From contig JBEKZV010000011.1 in the NCBI GenBank assembly GCA_049509515.1, positions 62,001 through 126,000 on the forward strand: 64,000 nt of DNA, read 5' to 3'. The translations under genes were made by a program, and so were the position numbers. The notes below the pieces were generated by a model. That model did not search any database. It had not been told where the DNA came from and saw only the letters and a program-made list of their open reading frames with translations. Numbering within the stretch: position 1 is the first letter of the stretch; each line of letters begins with the position of its first letter. Positions 26,649 to 35,974 of this stretch are shown piece by piece. The DNA comes from JBEKCP01 sp049509515 (lineage in GTDB: Bacteria; Planctomycetota; Planctomycetia; Pirellulales; Thermoguttaceae).

Positions 26649-27782
26649 TTACGGTTGGCCCCACGCCAGGGCGAACCGCGCCACGTCGAACGCCGCCTGC
26701 GGCCTTCCCAGGCGCCGGGCATTGGCCTTCATGCCGGCCAGGCGGGCCGGGTCGTCCAGGAGCTTCGCCAGCTTGTAGGGCAGCGTGGCGATGTTGTTCA
26801 CCTTGATCGCCGCCCCGTTCTCCAGCAGAAAGTCGCTGTTGCGGGCCTCCTGCCCGGGGATCGGGTTGGCAATCATCAGCGCCGCGCCCCGGGCGAGCAC
26901 CTCGGAGGTGGTCAGCCCGCCCGGTTTCGAGAGCACCACGTCGGCGGCGGCCATCAATTCGTCCATCTGCGTGGTAAAGCCGAGGATCTTGACCTGGTGC
27001 CGCGGAGGGACCTCGATCTGCTCCAGCCGCCGTTGCAGCTCCTCGTTCCGGCCCGACACGACAATTACCGCCAGCGGCCCGGCCATGGAGAGCAATCCCT
27101 GAAAGAGCTTTTCCACCGGCCCCAGGCCGAATCCGCCGGCAAGCTGGAGGATCACCGGCCGGTCGTCCGCGAGGCCAAGCCCCGCGCGGCACTCGCGGCC
27201 GCTCTTCGCCTCGCTGAAGACCGGATGGATGGGGATTCCGCTGACCGTGATCTGGCCGGGGGGAACGCCCCAGTGTGCCAGGTACGCGGCCCCTTCTTCC
27301 GTGGCCGTGAAGTAATGCTCGCACGGTTGGTTGACCCACAGGCGGTGGGTCTCGAAATCCGTGGTCACGGTGAGCTGCCCGGTGGCGATTTCGTCACGTC
27401 GCCGCATCGCGGCGATGATTTCGGCCGGCAGGAAATGCGTGTTGACGATCACGTCCCAGCTCTCCGACCGCAAGAGCCGCGAGAACCGCCTGAGGTTCAG
27501 CCGCTCGACCAACAGCCGCAGGCGGTCCGCCTTGCGCCGGGCCGACGGCGGCTGATCGAGCAGGTCGTACACATAGCCCAGCACGTGCGGGGCCTTGTTC
27601 ACCAGCTCGAAGTACGTCCGGCTGTACACGCGGCGAAAGGCCGCGTTGGTGAGCTCCAGCACGTCGAGGTTCTTCACGACGGCGTCGGGCGCCACCTGCC
27701 GCAGGGCGGCCTCGACGGCCTCGGCCGCCCGCAAGTGCCCCGCCCCAACCGAGGCGGACAAGACCAGAATGCGTCGGGACAT
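26649..27782 (-). CDS. Diacylglycerol glycosyltransferase-like protein (MGDG synthase family)
   Basis: A 377-residue GT28-type glycosyltransferase of the monogalactosyldiacylglycerol synthase / processive glucosyltransferase (UgtP-like) family. The N-terminal MGDG-synthase domain has LSASVGAGHLRAAEAVEAAL (about 6-25), with the S-x-G-x-GH loop that contacts the lipid acceptor. The C-terminal sugar-nucleotide domain shows LQLAGGFGLGPVEKLFQGL and the nucleotide-binding SKPGGLTTSEVLARGAA (about 303-319). Expected role: transfer of glucose or galactose from a UDP-sugar to diacylglycerol at the inner membrane. It starts 16 bases after the beta-propeller gene 27799-28974 and is probably co-transcribed. 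The actual sugar and lipid are not deducible. Confidence 0.88.
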   Translation of the reverse strand: MSRRILVLSASVGAGHLRAAEAVEAALRQVAPDAVVKNLDVLELTNAAFRRVYSRTYFELVNKAPHVLGYVYDLLDQPPSARRKADRLRLLVERLNLRRFSRLLRSESWDVIVNTHFLPAEIIAAMRRRDEIATGQLTVTTDFETHRLWVNQPCEHYFTATEEGAAYLAHWGVPPGQITVSGIPIHPVFSEAKSGRECRAGLGLADDRPVILQLAGGFGLGPVEKLFQGLLSMAGPLAVIVVSGRNEELQRRLEQIEVPPRHQVKILGFTTQMDELMAAADVVLSKPGGLTTSEVLARGAALMIANPIPGQEARNSDFLLENGAAIKVNNIATLPYKLAKLLDDPARLAGMKANARRLGRPQAAFDVARFALAWGQP

Positions 27783-27798
27783 GGAATGTCACCCGGCC

Positions 27799-28974
27799 TC
27801 ACTGCAAATCCAGGCAGACCAATTCTCCCGCATGACTGCGGCAGTACACGCGGCCGTTGGCCACCATCGGCATCGTCCAGCACTGGCCGTCGAGGATTTT
27901 GGCCCGGGCCAACTCCTTGAAGGCATTGGGCGACGCCTCGGCCACCAGCAGGGTGCCGCCGTCGAGCATGACGAACAGCTTGCCGTCGGCCAGGGTCAGG
28001 CCGCCGCCGACCGGCAGGCCCTTCTGGCCCCACTGGACCTTGCCCGTCTCGAAGTCCAGGCACTTGAGGCTGGCTTTCTGGCCCTGCTGGCCGTCGACGC
28101 CGTACAGGTAGCCGCCCGCGAGCACGCAGGTCTGGCAGTGGTTGCACATCTCCTTGTTTTCCCAGACCTTGGTGAGGCTGTCGTCCTGGAGCTGCAAGAG
28201 GGCGCAGCCGCGGCCGTAGCCGCTGGAGATGAAAATCTTGCCGCCGGAGACGATCGGCGTGGCCGCATTCACGCCGTAGGCTGTTTCCCAGTGGTGCTTG
28301 GCGATCGGCTCGCCTTTGGCCAGGTTGTAGACCGCCAGGCCGGCGCCGTTGAACGAAGTGACGAGTTTTTGGCCGGCGTGGTTGAAGACGACGGCCGAGG
28401 CATAGCCGGCGGTTTCCGAGCCGGCCTTCCAGACCAGCTCACCGGTCTTGGCCTCCAGCACGAAGACCACGCCGAGGTCCATGATCACCTGGCCACCCAG
28501 CACCAACGGCGAGGCGGACAGTGCCCAGCCGCCCTGTTTCACTCCGAAGGCGTCGACTTTTTTCGACCACTGGAGCTTGCCCTTGGCCGCGTCGAGGCAC
28601 ACGAGCGTGTGGTCGTTGCCGAGCGCGAAGACCATCTCTCCCGCGACAGCCGGCGTGGCGGTGGTCTCGCCGCCTTTGCCCTTGCCGGCCGGGTAGTTCC
28701 ACACGCTGTCGCCCGTCTCGGCATCCAGGCAGCGGACGGCGCCCTCGCCTTGCGTGTACAGCCGCTTGCCGACCGCGACCATGCACGAATGCCCGCTGCC
28801 CACGTTCTTCTTCCAGAGCACCTTCGGGCCGTCCTCGGCCCAGAGCTTGAGGCCCTTGTCGGCCGAAGTATTGTTGCGACTGGCGCCGAGGTAACACGGC
28901 CAGTCGGCCGCTTGGCCCGCGGCCCCCCAAAGTACCGTGCACAGAGTCAGGGCGAGCATGTGTCGTGTGGTCAT
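27799..28974 (-). CDS. Secreted PQQ-type beta-propeller protein
   Basis: A 391-residue protein with the PQQ/BamB-type propeller repeat. The ATG at 28974 has AGGGAGCT upstream and opens a signal peptide cleaved near GQAAD. Blades with the recurring A-x-D-x-x-T/K-G-x-x-x-W pattern are visible: LDAETGDSVWNYP, LDAAKGKLQWSKK, LEAKTGELVWKAG and LDFETGKVQWGQK. No quinoprotein catalytic residues were recognised, so a scaffold or degenerate role is more likely than a dehydrogenase. It leads a two-gene operon with the glycosyltransferase; why they are paired is unknown. Confidence 0.88.
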   Translation of the reverse strand: MTTRHMLALTLCTVLWGAAGQAADWPCYLGASRNNTSADKGLKLWAEDGPKVLWKKNVGSGHSCMVAVGKRLYTQGEGAVRCLDAETGDSVWNYPAGKGKGGETTATPAVAGEMVFALGNDHTLVCLDAAKGKLQWSKKVDAFGVKQGGWALSASPLVLGGQVIMDLGVVFVLEAKTGELVWKAGSETAGYASAVVFNHAGQKLVTSFNGAGLAVYNLAKGEPIAKHHWETAYGVNAATPIVSGGKIFISSGYGRGCALLQLQDDSLTKVWENKEMCNHCQTCVLAGGYLYGVDGQQGQKASLKCLDFETGKVQWGQKGLPVGGGLTLADGKLFVMLDGGTLLVAEASPNAFKELARAKILDGQCWTMPMVANGRVYCRSHAGELVCLDLQ

Positions 28975-29401
28975 CGGATAGCTCCCTTGGTGTTGGAATG
29001 GACGGACAACCTGGCGGCATTTTACCGCGCCGCGCGGCCCGCACAAGATGGGGCGAGGGGACGATGCGCCGCGGGCCGGCAGAACTCACGGCCCCCCAGT
29101 TGAACGCCTTCCCGACTGGTGCTACAACCGTCTGGAGGTCGGTATCCAAGCGGACCGTGAGGACCGTGACAACCGCCTGGTACGCTACTGCCGACGACCT
29201 CCAGCCGGATACGATCAGCACGTTTTGAACGTCGGCCGCCTCGGTGGAACCTCGCATGGGTTCGGGGCCCTCATGGCGAGCGACGAAATACTCCCAACCT
29301 GGCGGCAGCGTGTTATATTGACCGTTGCACTTCGCCATTTCAGGGGGGGGCGTTTGGCCGATCCCCAAGGCAAAATGGCTTCAATACCCGGTTGCCGTCC
29401 C
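28975..29401. other. Divergent promoter region, otherwise empty
   Basis: 427 bases between the beta-propeller gene and the radical SAM operon. They hold the candidate promoter at 29311-29319. Long open frames cross it on both strands, but none has a recognisable product or ribosome site. Confidence 0.4.
29311..29319 (+). promoter_or_regulatory. Candidate extended -10 promoter of the radical SAM operon
   Basis: TGT followed by TATATT, about 83 bases before the ATG at 29402. There is no matching -35 hexamer, so this is tentative. Confidence 0.35.
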
Positions 29402-30742
29402 ATGAGCATCCCGATCGACGACCTCCTGTTTGGACTCCGGCCCGCCCGTTGGGCCTGGAAGCCGCTGCTGAAGCGTTTGGTGACCGGCAGCTTCGCTCCG
29501 CTGGCCATGGGGCCGGGCGAAACGGAGGTGCCGGCGGGACTGCAACGGCTGGGGCTCTACCTGCATGTCCCTTTCTGCCACAACCTTTGCCCGTATTGCC
29601 CCTACCATCGGGTGAAGTTCGACGAAGGACTCTACCGCCGCTACGAGGCGGCAGCCCACCAGGAAATCGACCTCCGCGCGCGGCAGATGGCCGGGAGCCT
29701 CGCCAGGAGCGGCGGCCAGCGGCCGCGGATCGTCTCCGTGTACGTTGGCGGCGGCACGCCTACGGTTGTGCCGGAGGGGCTCTCGCGGCTTCTGGCCCAT
29801 CTGGCCGAGGCCTTCGGGCCGGCCGGCGACGTGTGCGTCGAGCTGCACCCTGCCGCCATGGACGACGGCTGCCTGGCACTCCTGCGGGCCTCGCGCGTCA
29901 CCATGCTCTCGGTGGGTGTCGAGAGCCTTTCGGATCGGCTCCTGGGACTCGTCGGCCGATCTCACGATGCCGCCGCGGCCGAGGACGCCGTCCGCCGGGC
30001 GGTAGCGCGCGGCTTTGAGGCGGTCAACGTCGATTTGATGTTCGCACTGCCCACGCAGACGGTCGACGAGCTGGACCAAGACCTCCGCCGCGTGCTGGCC
30101 TTGGGAGTCGATCAGGTCTCGACGTACCCGATCTTCGGCTTTCCTTATACCGAATGGGGGCAGGAGTTGGGGCTGGCCAGGATCGGCCGTCCGCGCGGCG
30201 ACGTGATCCGCCGGATGCTGGACTTGATCCGCCGGCGGTGCCGCGAGCACGGCCTGGAACAGTGCGCCGTCTGGTCCTTCCTGCGGCCGAGCAAGAAGAA
30301 GTTCAGCTCCATCACCCGGCATCACTACCTGGGCTTCGGCCCAAGCGCGGCCTCGATGACCGGCAGGCAGTTCTGCGTCAACACGTTCTCGGTCGACGAG
30401 TATGCGGCCGCACTGCCGGGACGCTCCCCCGTCGCCCTGGTCCTGCCGGTGGACCGGCGGCTGGAAATGGCCTATTGGCTGTACTGGCGGGTCTATGAAA
30501 TGAAGCTCGGCTGCGCCGATTTCCGGGAGCTGTTCGGTGAAGAGCTGGAGGTGGTCTACGGCAGGCTGCTGAGGGCACTGGTGCGCCTGGGCATGATGGA
30601 GCGACACAACGGCTCCTACCGGGTCGCCCAGGGCGCCGCCTACTGGGTCCATCGCTTCCAGAACGAATACTCGCTCAACTACATCAATCGCCTCTGGGGC
30701 CGCTGCCGCCGGGAGGCCTGGCCGCCCGAGGTGAGGCTGTAA
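29402..30742 (+). CDS. HemN/HemW-like radical SAM protein
   Basis: A 446-residue radical SAM enzyme of the coproporphyrinogen-oxidase-like (HemN/HemW) superfamily. The 4Fe-4S site is CHNLCPYC (Cys59, Cys63, Cys66) in the setting LYLHVPFC, typical of HemW/HemN. VYVGGGTPTVVPEGLSRLL and VGVESLSDRLLGLVGRSHD supply the SAM-binding and barrel motifs. The C-terminal 100 residues form a HemN-type winged domain (MAYWLYWRVYEM ... LVRLGMMERHNGSYRV). Start at 29402; an in-frame ATG at 29375 is possible. The stop overlaps the next gene as TAATG. Genuine haem-pathway enzymes are rarely coupled to a formyltransferase. A dedicated biosynthetic role, such as the methylase or cyclopropanase members of this superfamily, is a reasonable alternative. 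Confidence 0.85.
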   Translation: MSIPIDDLLFGLRPARWAWKPLLKRLVTGSFAPLAMGPGETEVPAGLQRLGLYLHVPFCHNLCPYCPYHRVKFDEGLYRRYEAAAHQEIDLRARQMAGSLARSGGQRPRIVSVYVGGGTPTVVPEGLSRLLAHLAEAFGPAGDVCVELHPAAMDDGCLALLRASRVTMLSVGVESLSDRLLGLVGRSHDAAAAEDAVRRAVARGFEAVNVDLMFALPTQTVDELDQDLRRVLALGVDQVSTYPIFGFPYTEWGQELGLARIGRPRGDVIRRMLDLIRRRCREHGLEQCAVWSFLRPSKKKFSSITRHHYLGFGPSAASMTGRQFCVNTFSVDEYAAALPGRSPVALVLPVDRRLEMAYWLYWRVYEMKLGCADFRELFGEELEVVYGRLLRALVRLGMMERHNGSYRVAQGAAYWVHRFQNEYSLNYINRLWGRCRREAWPPEVRL

Positions 30743-31662
30743 TGGGACGTACTCGCGGCTCTCCGGGCCGAAAAGCCTGGTACTTCCTGCGTCTCGCCGG
30801 GAGCCTGGCCCGCGGCACGCCCCGTCCGGTCGTGGGCGGCATTTCGCTGACCGACGTGTGCAACCTCGACTGCGTCCACTGTTGGCGAAAGAACCAGGGG
30901 GCGGGCCACGTTCCCCTGGGGCAAGTGCTGACAAGCCTGCGCACCTTGTACGCGATGGGCGCCCGGTATCTGTACATTCAAGGAGGCGAGCCCTTCACTT
31001 GGCAGGATGGCAGCCGGCGGCTCGACCACGTTGTCGACGAGGCCAAGGGGATCGGTTTCTTCCACGTCGCCGTGTGCACCAACGGCACCTTTCCCCTGGA
31101 CGCCGAGCCGGATTCGTTTTCCGTGAGCCTGGAGGGGCGGCCCGGCTCCCACGACGCGATCCGCAGCGGCTCGTTCGAGCGGGTGATCGGCAACGTCGCG
31201 GCGAGCCGCCACCCGAACATCTTCGCCAACGCGACGTTCAACCGGCAGAATCAGGAGGATCTGGCCTTCTTGGCCGAGTTCGCGGCCTCTTCCCGCCAGT
31301 TGCGCGGAATCCTGGTCAACTTCCACATTCCTTATCCGGGCGTCGAACACCTGGCCCTGAGCATGGAGGAGCGGGCACGGCTGGCCCGGCAGGCCATGGA
31401 ACTCAAACGCCGCGGCTACCCGATCCTCAATACGTACGGCGGGCTGCGGGCGCTGGCCCGAAACAACTGGCGGCGTCCGCTGGACCTTTCCGTCGTGACC
31501 GACTGTCGCACGTACTACTCCTGCTGCCGCGCCCGGGGCAACGACCGCATCTGCCGGGAGTGTGGATACGCCGGCTGGGCGGAGTTGGCCCAGGTCTTCG
31601 CGTGGGACATACGCAGCGTCTTCGAGGTGCTCGGCAAGCTCCATCGGCGGCCGAAGCGATGA
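30742..31662 (+). CDS. Radical SAM protein, unknown substrate
   Basis: A 306-residue radical SAM enzyme. The cluster motif is CNLDCVHC (Cys40, Cys44, Cys47), and YIQGGEPFTW (about 76-85) contains the GGE motif for SAM binding. After the barrel, the C-terminus has several further cysteines (DCRTYYSCCRARG, then CRECG; about 254-276) that may ligate an auxiliary iron-sulphur cluster. It overlaps the gene before it by one base (TAATG) and the gene after it by four (ATGA). It therefore belongs to a three-gene translationally coupled operon. SPASM-type maturases have similar layouts, but no peptide substrate gene was found nearby. Confidence 0.85.
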   Translation: MGRTRGSPGRKAWYFLRLAGSLARGTPRPVVGGISLTDVCNLDCVHCWRKNQGAGHVPLGQVLTSLRTLYAMGARYLYIQGGEPFTWQDGSRRLDHVVDEAKGIGFFHVAVCTNGTFPLDAEPDSFSVSLEGRPGSHDAIRSGSFERVIGNVAASRHPNIFANATFNRQNQEDLAFLAEFAASSRQLRGILVNFHIPYPGVEHLALSMEERARLARQAMELKRRGYPILNTYGGLRALARNNWRRPLDLSVVTDCRTYYSCCRARGNDRICRECGYAGWAELAQVFAWDIRSVFEVLGKLHRRPKR

Positions 31663-32501
31663 CCCCGAGCCATCTCCCCAGCACAGGCGGCCCCGATCGG
31701 CCACGGATCGGATTGGTGGTCGTGGACGACGGCCTCTATGCACACCGCTGGGTGGCATCCGTGCTGGACCAGGAGAGCATCCGGCCGATCTGTGTGGCTT
31801 GCCTGAGCCCCTTTCGGGCCGTGAACCTCAATCCCGGCGGGGCCCGCGGCTTTTGGGCGGTCAGCCGGGCGAGACTGGCCTACTATGGACGTGTTGCCAC
31901 ATTGAAATTCGGCTGGAAGGCGGCCGGGGCGGTAATCGGCGGGCTACGCTTTCGGCTGGGGCTGGGAGGCGAGCCTCGCAGCGTGGCTGCGTTGGCCCGC
32001 GCCCGCGGAATCGAGGTGCTGCGGCCGGCCCGCAGCGACATCGACGACCCCGCCTTTCGCTCCAGGCTGAAAGGCCTTCGCCCGGACCTGCTGGTCTGTG
32101 CGTTTTCCCAGAGGGCGAACCGGGATTTTCTGGAGGTGCCGCGGCTCGGCTGCCTGAACGTCCATTTCTCGCGGCTGCCCGAGCATCGCGGCCGGGAGCC
32201 CCTGTTCCACGCTATGCTCGCCGGCCACGGCGCGGGCGTCTCGGTGCACTGGATGGCCCCCAGGCTGGACGCCGGTCGTATTGTCCTGCAAGAGCCGCTG
32301 GACGCAACCGGCCACTGCACGCTTCACGGGCTGATCCTCGCGGCCTGCGACTTGGCCGCCCGGGTTGTACCGGCGGCGATCGAGAGGGCGATTGCCGGGC
32401 CTCCGGCGGAAACCGATACTGGGCCGGTGCCTCCCATGGCCGGGTGGCCAGGGCGGGCAGAGGTCGCACGGTTCAGGTCGCGAGGATTCCGCTTTGTGTG
32501 A
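31659..32501 (+). CDS. Formyltransferase-family protein (10-formyl-THF dependent)
   Basis: A 280-residue protein with the formyltransferase fold of Fmt, PurN and sugar N-formyltransferases. The catalytic triad is intact: Asn167 and His169 in CLNVHFSRLPEHRG, and Asp204 in PRLDAGRIVLQEPL. The region GHGAGVSVHWM matches the strand between them. It lacks the C-terminal domain of methionyl-tRNA formyltransferase, and the N-terminal half (30-140) is unusual. A small-molecule or sugar amine acceptor is therefore more likely than Met-tRNA. The start overlaps the preceding radical SAM stop (ATGA). Confidence 0.8.
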   Translation: MTPSHLPSTGGPDRPRIGLVVVDDGLYAHRWVASVLDQESIRPICVACLSPFRAVNLNPGGARGFWAVSRARLAYYGRVATLKFGWKAAGAVIGGLRFRLGLGGEPRSVAALARARGIEVLRPARSDIDDPAFRSRLKGLRPDLLVCAFSQRANRDFLEVPRLGCLNVHFSRLPEHRGREPLFHAMLAGHGAGVSVHWMAPRLDAGRIVLQEPLDATGHCTLHGLILAACDLAARVVPAAIERAIAGPPAETDTGPVPPMAGWPGRAEVARFRSRGFRFV

Positions 32502-32620
32502 TGGACCGCGTTGCCAAGGACAGAGTTGCCCTGGCGAAGCCACCAATGTCCTTACCCGCATCAGGCCGGCCAGTTACGGCCAATCGTCGCGAGCCGCATC
32601 GCCGCGCCCCGATCCGGCGG

Positions 32621-33493
32621 TCACCATTCGAGCGATTCGAGGAACTGCAAACTTCGCGGAATCTGCTGGAGAACGGCGGGTGATTCATCCTCGATGAAGT
32701 AGTACTTGATGCCGGCCTTCTGCGCGGCGCGGAACAGGGCGGGCCACTGGACCTGGCCGCTGCCCAGCGCGACGTCGTTGGTGAGCGCGGTGCCGCCCGA
32801 CAGGCTGCCCGTGGGCACGCCCTTCTTCAGGTCCTTCAAGTGCATCAGGAGCCAGCGGCTCGGGTACTTCTCGATCAACTGGACGGGGTCCTGGCCGGGC
32901 AGCACGGTCCAGAGCACGTCCATCTGGAAGAAGACCGTCTTGGGATCGGTCTCGCTTGCCAGCAGGTCGAACAGGGTCCCCTGGCCATACGGCTGGAACT
33001 CGTAGCCGTGATTGTGATAGTAGAACTTGATCCCGTGCTTGGCCAGCGCGGCGCCGGCCCGGTTGAACACGCGAGCCGCCTCGCGGCACTGCTCCGGGGT
33101 GAACGGGTCCTTGTGGGGAATCCACGCGCAGCCGACGTACGGGATTCCCAGGACCTTGGCGTCGCGGGCCACGCCTTCCACGTTGTCGCGGAGCTGATCG
33201 AAAGGGAAATGGCGCCCGATGGGGATAAGGCCCCGGCGGTCGAGCTGTTCCTTGAACTCCGCCGGTGAAAACTTGCCGAGGGCCGCCACCTCGACGTACT
33301 TGAAGCCCAGGGCGACGGCCTTGTCGAGCGCGGCCTCGACACCCTGGGCGCTCTGCATGTCGCGCAGGCTGTAGAGCTGAAGGCCGGTCGGCCCGTGATA
33401 GCTCTTGCTCGTGCCCACTTCGCCCGCCGCGGCAACGCCGCAGGCGAGCACCAGGGACACCCACACCGCCACGAGTTGCGACTGCTTCTTCAT
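32621..33493 (-). CDS. Secreted sugar phosphate isomerase/epimerase-like TIM barrel
   Basis: A 290-residue AP-endonuclease-2/xylose-isomerase-like TIM-barrel protein with a Sec signal peptide (KKQSQLVAVWVSLVLACGVA). Barrel strands are evident: GLQLYSLRDM, YVEVAALG, FYYHNHGYEF (metal-binding HNH region), VFFQMDVLW and LLMHLKDL, with a C-terminal YYFIEDES. In named relatives these acidic and His residues bind a divalent metal for aldose-ketose isomerisation. GGGAGA lies upstream of the ATG at 33493, which overlaps the stop of the SPFH gene (ATGA). Secreted members of this family are frequent in Planctomycetes; the substrate is unknown. Confidence 0.85.
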   Translation of the reverse strand: MKKQSQLVAVWVSLVLACGVAAAGEVGTSKSYHGPTGLQLYSLRDMQSAQGVEAALDKAVALGFKYVEVAALGKFSPAEFKEQLDRRGLIPIGRHFPFDQLRDNVEGVARDAKVLGIPYVGCAWIPHKDPFTPEQCREAARVFNRAGAALAKHGIKFYYHNHGYEFQPYGQGTLFDLLASETDPKTVFFQMDVLWTVLPGQDPVQLIEKYPSRWLLMHLKDLKKGVPTGSLSGGTALTNDVALGSGQVQWPALFRAAQKAGIKYYFIEDESPAVLQQIPRSLQFLESLEW

Positions 33494-35502
33494 CGTGTAT
33501 CTCCCATTTTCCCGGGCTTGACCTCGATTCCCAGTTTCTCCGTAGTCAGGATGCTCAACAAGGCCCCCAGCATACTGCTCGCTTGGCCTTGGCTTTCGCC
33601 GCCGGCGCCGAAGTTGATCAACTGCGACGGCACCAGCGGCTGCTGGCTTTGACGGAGCTCGCCGGCGACAATGGCCATCGCATACAGCTTCGGATCGCCG
33701 TAGGAGTTGATTTTCAATTGCAGGACCTGCGCCTCGGCGTTGCCGACGGCGGCAATCGCCTTGGCGTCGCCTTCACCGATCAAGGCGGCTTTCTGGCCCT
33801 CGCCCTGGCCGATCAATTGGGCCTGTTTCGCCTGGGCCTCGGCCAGCACGAGCAGCTTGCCAGCCTCGCCTTCGCCCTGCAATTTGGCTTGCTTGGCTTG
33901 GGCCTCGGCCTGCACGACCGTGGTTTCGGCTTTCTTCCTGGCCTGCGCCAATTCCGCCTCGCCCATGTTTTCGGAAATCCTGATCTGCACCTGGGATTTC
34001 GTCAGCTCGGCCTGCAATTGGGCTTGGGCTTGCGCCTCGTTGAACGACTTCTGGCGGACCGCCGCCTCCTGTTGCTTCTGGAAGGTTTCGACCTGCTCGA
34101 TGGCAAACTGCCGCAGACGCAGCTGTTCGAGCAGGTTCTCGATCTTGGTATCGCCCTGCTTGCTCTCGGGCCGGCCGATCAGCACGTCCACGCACTCGAT
34201 GTCGAAGTGAGTGAACTTCTGCCGCAGCTCATCCCGCGCCTGCTGCTGGATGTCGTCGCGGTCGTGGATCAGCTGCAACATCGACTTCTTGTGCGCCACG
34301 TCGCGGAAATACGCAGAGAGCAGCGGATCGAGCGTCTGCGTAATGAGTTGTTTCACGTCGCCGAACCGCTGAATGACCGACGGGGCCTTCTGGTAGTCGA
34401 TGTGTACGACGACCGACAGGGGCAGCGTCGGCTCGTAGGCGTCGGCGGTGATCAACTCGATGGATTTCAGGGTCTCGTCGTAGTGGTGCTGTTCGGTCCG
34501 CCCTGTGATCCAGTGCAGCACGAAGTTGGTGGTCGGCACAAGGACAATTTGGCCGCTGGCCGTATTGAAGGCGTATTTGCCGGGGCCGAGGGCAACGTCC
34601 CAAACGCCCTTCTCGCCCTCCTTGACGCGCTCGCCGTGCCGGAACTCCTTGCCCGAGGTGTCGGCTCCCTTCTTCCCGTAGTAGCTGACCACGACGCCCA
34701 CGAAACCGATGGGAACGACTTGCTTCGGAATCAATTCCACCGTGCAGAACCAGCGGTTGAGGAAATAGGTGCCGTCGATCAGCGGCATGTATTGCAGGCC
34801 GCGACGGCCGCCGGCAGCCAGGAACGCCTCGATATCCTGGTAGTTGTTGTGGAAGTTCGCCTGATCCTTGTCGGTTCCCACGGCCGGGGCGATCAGCTCG
34901 CCGGGGGGCAAGGTCGGGCCTTCGTGTACGGTCACGATTCCGATTTCATCGGACTTGCCGCCGATTATCAGCGGGCTGAAGCCGTGCAACTCCCTGAGCT
35001 GGTGTTGCCACTCTTCCAGACTCTTCGCCCACTCCAATGTGAATACGTGGTCCTCGGTAATCACGTTGAACAGAGCGATGTTCACCGCGTATACGCCTTC
35101 ACGCAGGATGCCGCGCTGCCGGCCTTTTTGCCCGCCGTTGGCGAGAAACTTCCGCGCGTCTTGGAAGTTGTTGCAGTCGACAATCTTGGCCAAGGTCTGC
35201 GACGGCATCAACTGTGTGCCGCCCCGAGAGAAGGCGTAGCCGATTCTACCCTGCTTGATGGTCACCAACGGGAACTTGTGGAGCGCGTATTGCCACCGCC
35301 AGAGACCGAAGTGCAGACCGCCGCGGAGAATGTCCGCCTGGTAGCCTGCCTCGCGGCTAAGCGCAATGACCGCACCTTCCTTGAGGGAACCTCTGAACGA
35401 CCATAACTTCTCCACAATGCCGATGCGGTCGTTGGGAATGTACCTCAGGGTGAGCCAGGCAAGGACCAATACGCCGGCAACGATTTCTGCGGCAAGAAGC
35501 AT
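33490..35502 (-). CDS. SPFH-domain (flotillin/prohibitin-like) membrane protein
   Basis: A 670-residue protein with one N-terminal membrane helix (LLAAEIVAGVLVLAWLTLRY) followed by an SPFH/Band-7 region (about 25-420). A long alanine/glutamine-rich coiled coil (about 430-590, repeats of AEAQAKQAQLIGQGE type) and a short C-terminal tail complete it. The build is that of flotillins, which oligomerise at membranes and organise microdomains. The ATG at 35502 has GAAAGGG upstream; the frame extends nine codons further. It is co-transcribed with the isomerase-like gene through an ATGA overlap. No NfeD partner was seen beside it. Confidence 0.85.
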   Translation of the reverse strand: MLLAAEIVAGVLVLAWLTLRYIPNDRIGIVEKLWSFRGSLKEGAVIALSREAGYQADILRGGLHFGLWRWQYALHKFPLVTIKQGRIGYAFSRGGTQLMPSQTLAKIVDCNNFQDARKFLANGGQKGRQRGILREGVYAVNIALFNVITEDHVFTLEWAKSLEEWQHQLRELHGFSPLIIGGKSDEIGIVTVHEGPTLPPGELIAPAVGTDKDQANFHNNYQDIEAFLAAGGRRGLQYMPLIDGTYFLNRWFCTVELIPKQVVPIGFVGVVVSYYGKKGADTSGKEFRHGERVKEGEKGVWDVALGPGKYAFNTASGQIVLVPTTNFVLHWITGRTEQHHYDETLKSIELITADAYEPTLPLSVVVHIDYQKAPSVIQRFGDVKQLITQTLDPLLSAYFRDVAHKKSMLQLIHDRDDIQQQARDELRQKFTHFDIECVDVLIGRPESKQGDTKIENLLEQLRLRQFAIEQVETFQKQQEAAVRQKSFNEAQAQAQLQAELTKSQVQIRISENMGEAELAQARKKAETTVVQAEAQAKQAKLQGEGEAGKLLVLAEAQAKQAQLIGQGEGQKAALIGEGDAKAIAAVGNAEAQVLQLKINSYGDPKLYAMAIVAGELRQSQQPLVPSQLINFGAGGESQGQASSMLGALLSILTTEKLGIEVKPGKMGDTR

Positions 35503-35974
35503 GGGAAACCCTTTCGCAAGTCCCGTCACAACCAGGATCTGCCCCCCGGAGCGTCTATCCCAGTTTACCTTATGGCATGGGTGTGGCCAGCCCCTTGTGC
35601 CTCGCTTTCCGGCGGCCGGCTGCGATCCCCAGCAACGCGCATCCCCCCCAAGCGAGTGTCAGAAAGACGGCAGACTGCCCGCTCGCGAATCTCGTCTACG
35701 GGATGAAGGACGACCTTCTCAACGGTGCCGCCGGTGGCCACGGTACCCATGACATGCCCGACCTCGTGACGGCCATCCCGGGCTTCGACCCGGCAATTCC
35801 GGAGGCCGTGACCTCGATGGCACCGGCAATTTCGTGGTGGGCGGGCCTGAAGGGGATAACGGTCCGAGCGGCAAGAAACTTGACAGCCGAGTTTCCAGGG
35901 GAGAGAATCGTGTGCTGGAAGCGTACCCGGCCAGACTACAAATGGGCAATCTCGATTGAAAGGAAGTCGGCATC
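35503..35974. other. Gene-free divergent region
   Basis: 472 bases between the SPFH gene and the Gfo/Idh/MocA gene. Frames cross it on both strands, but none has a recognisable product, so I see only the presumed promoters, without clear boxes. Confidence 0.4.
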
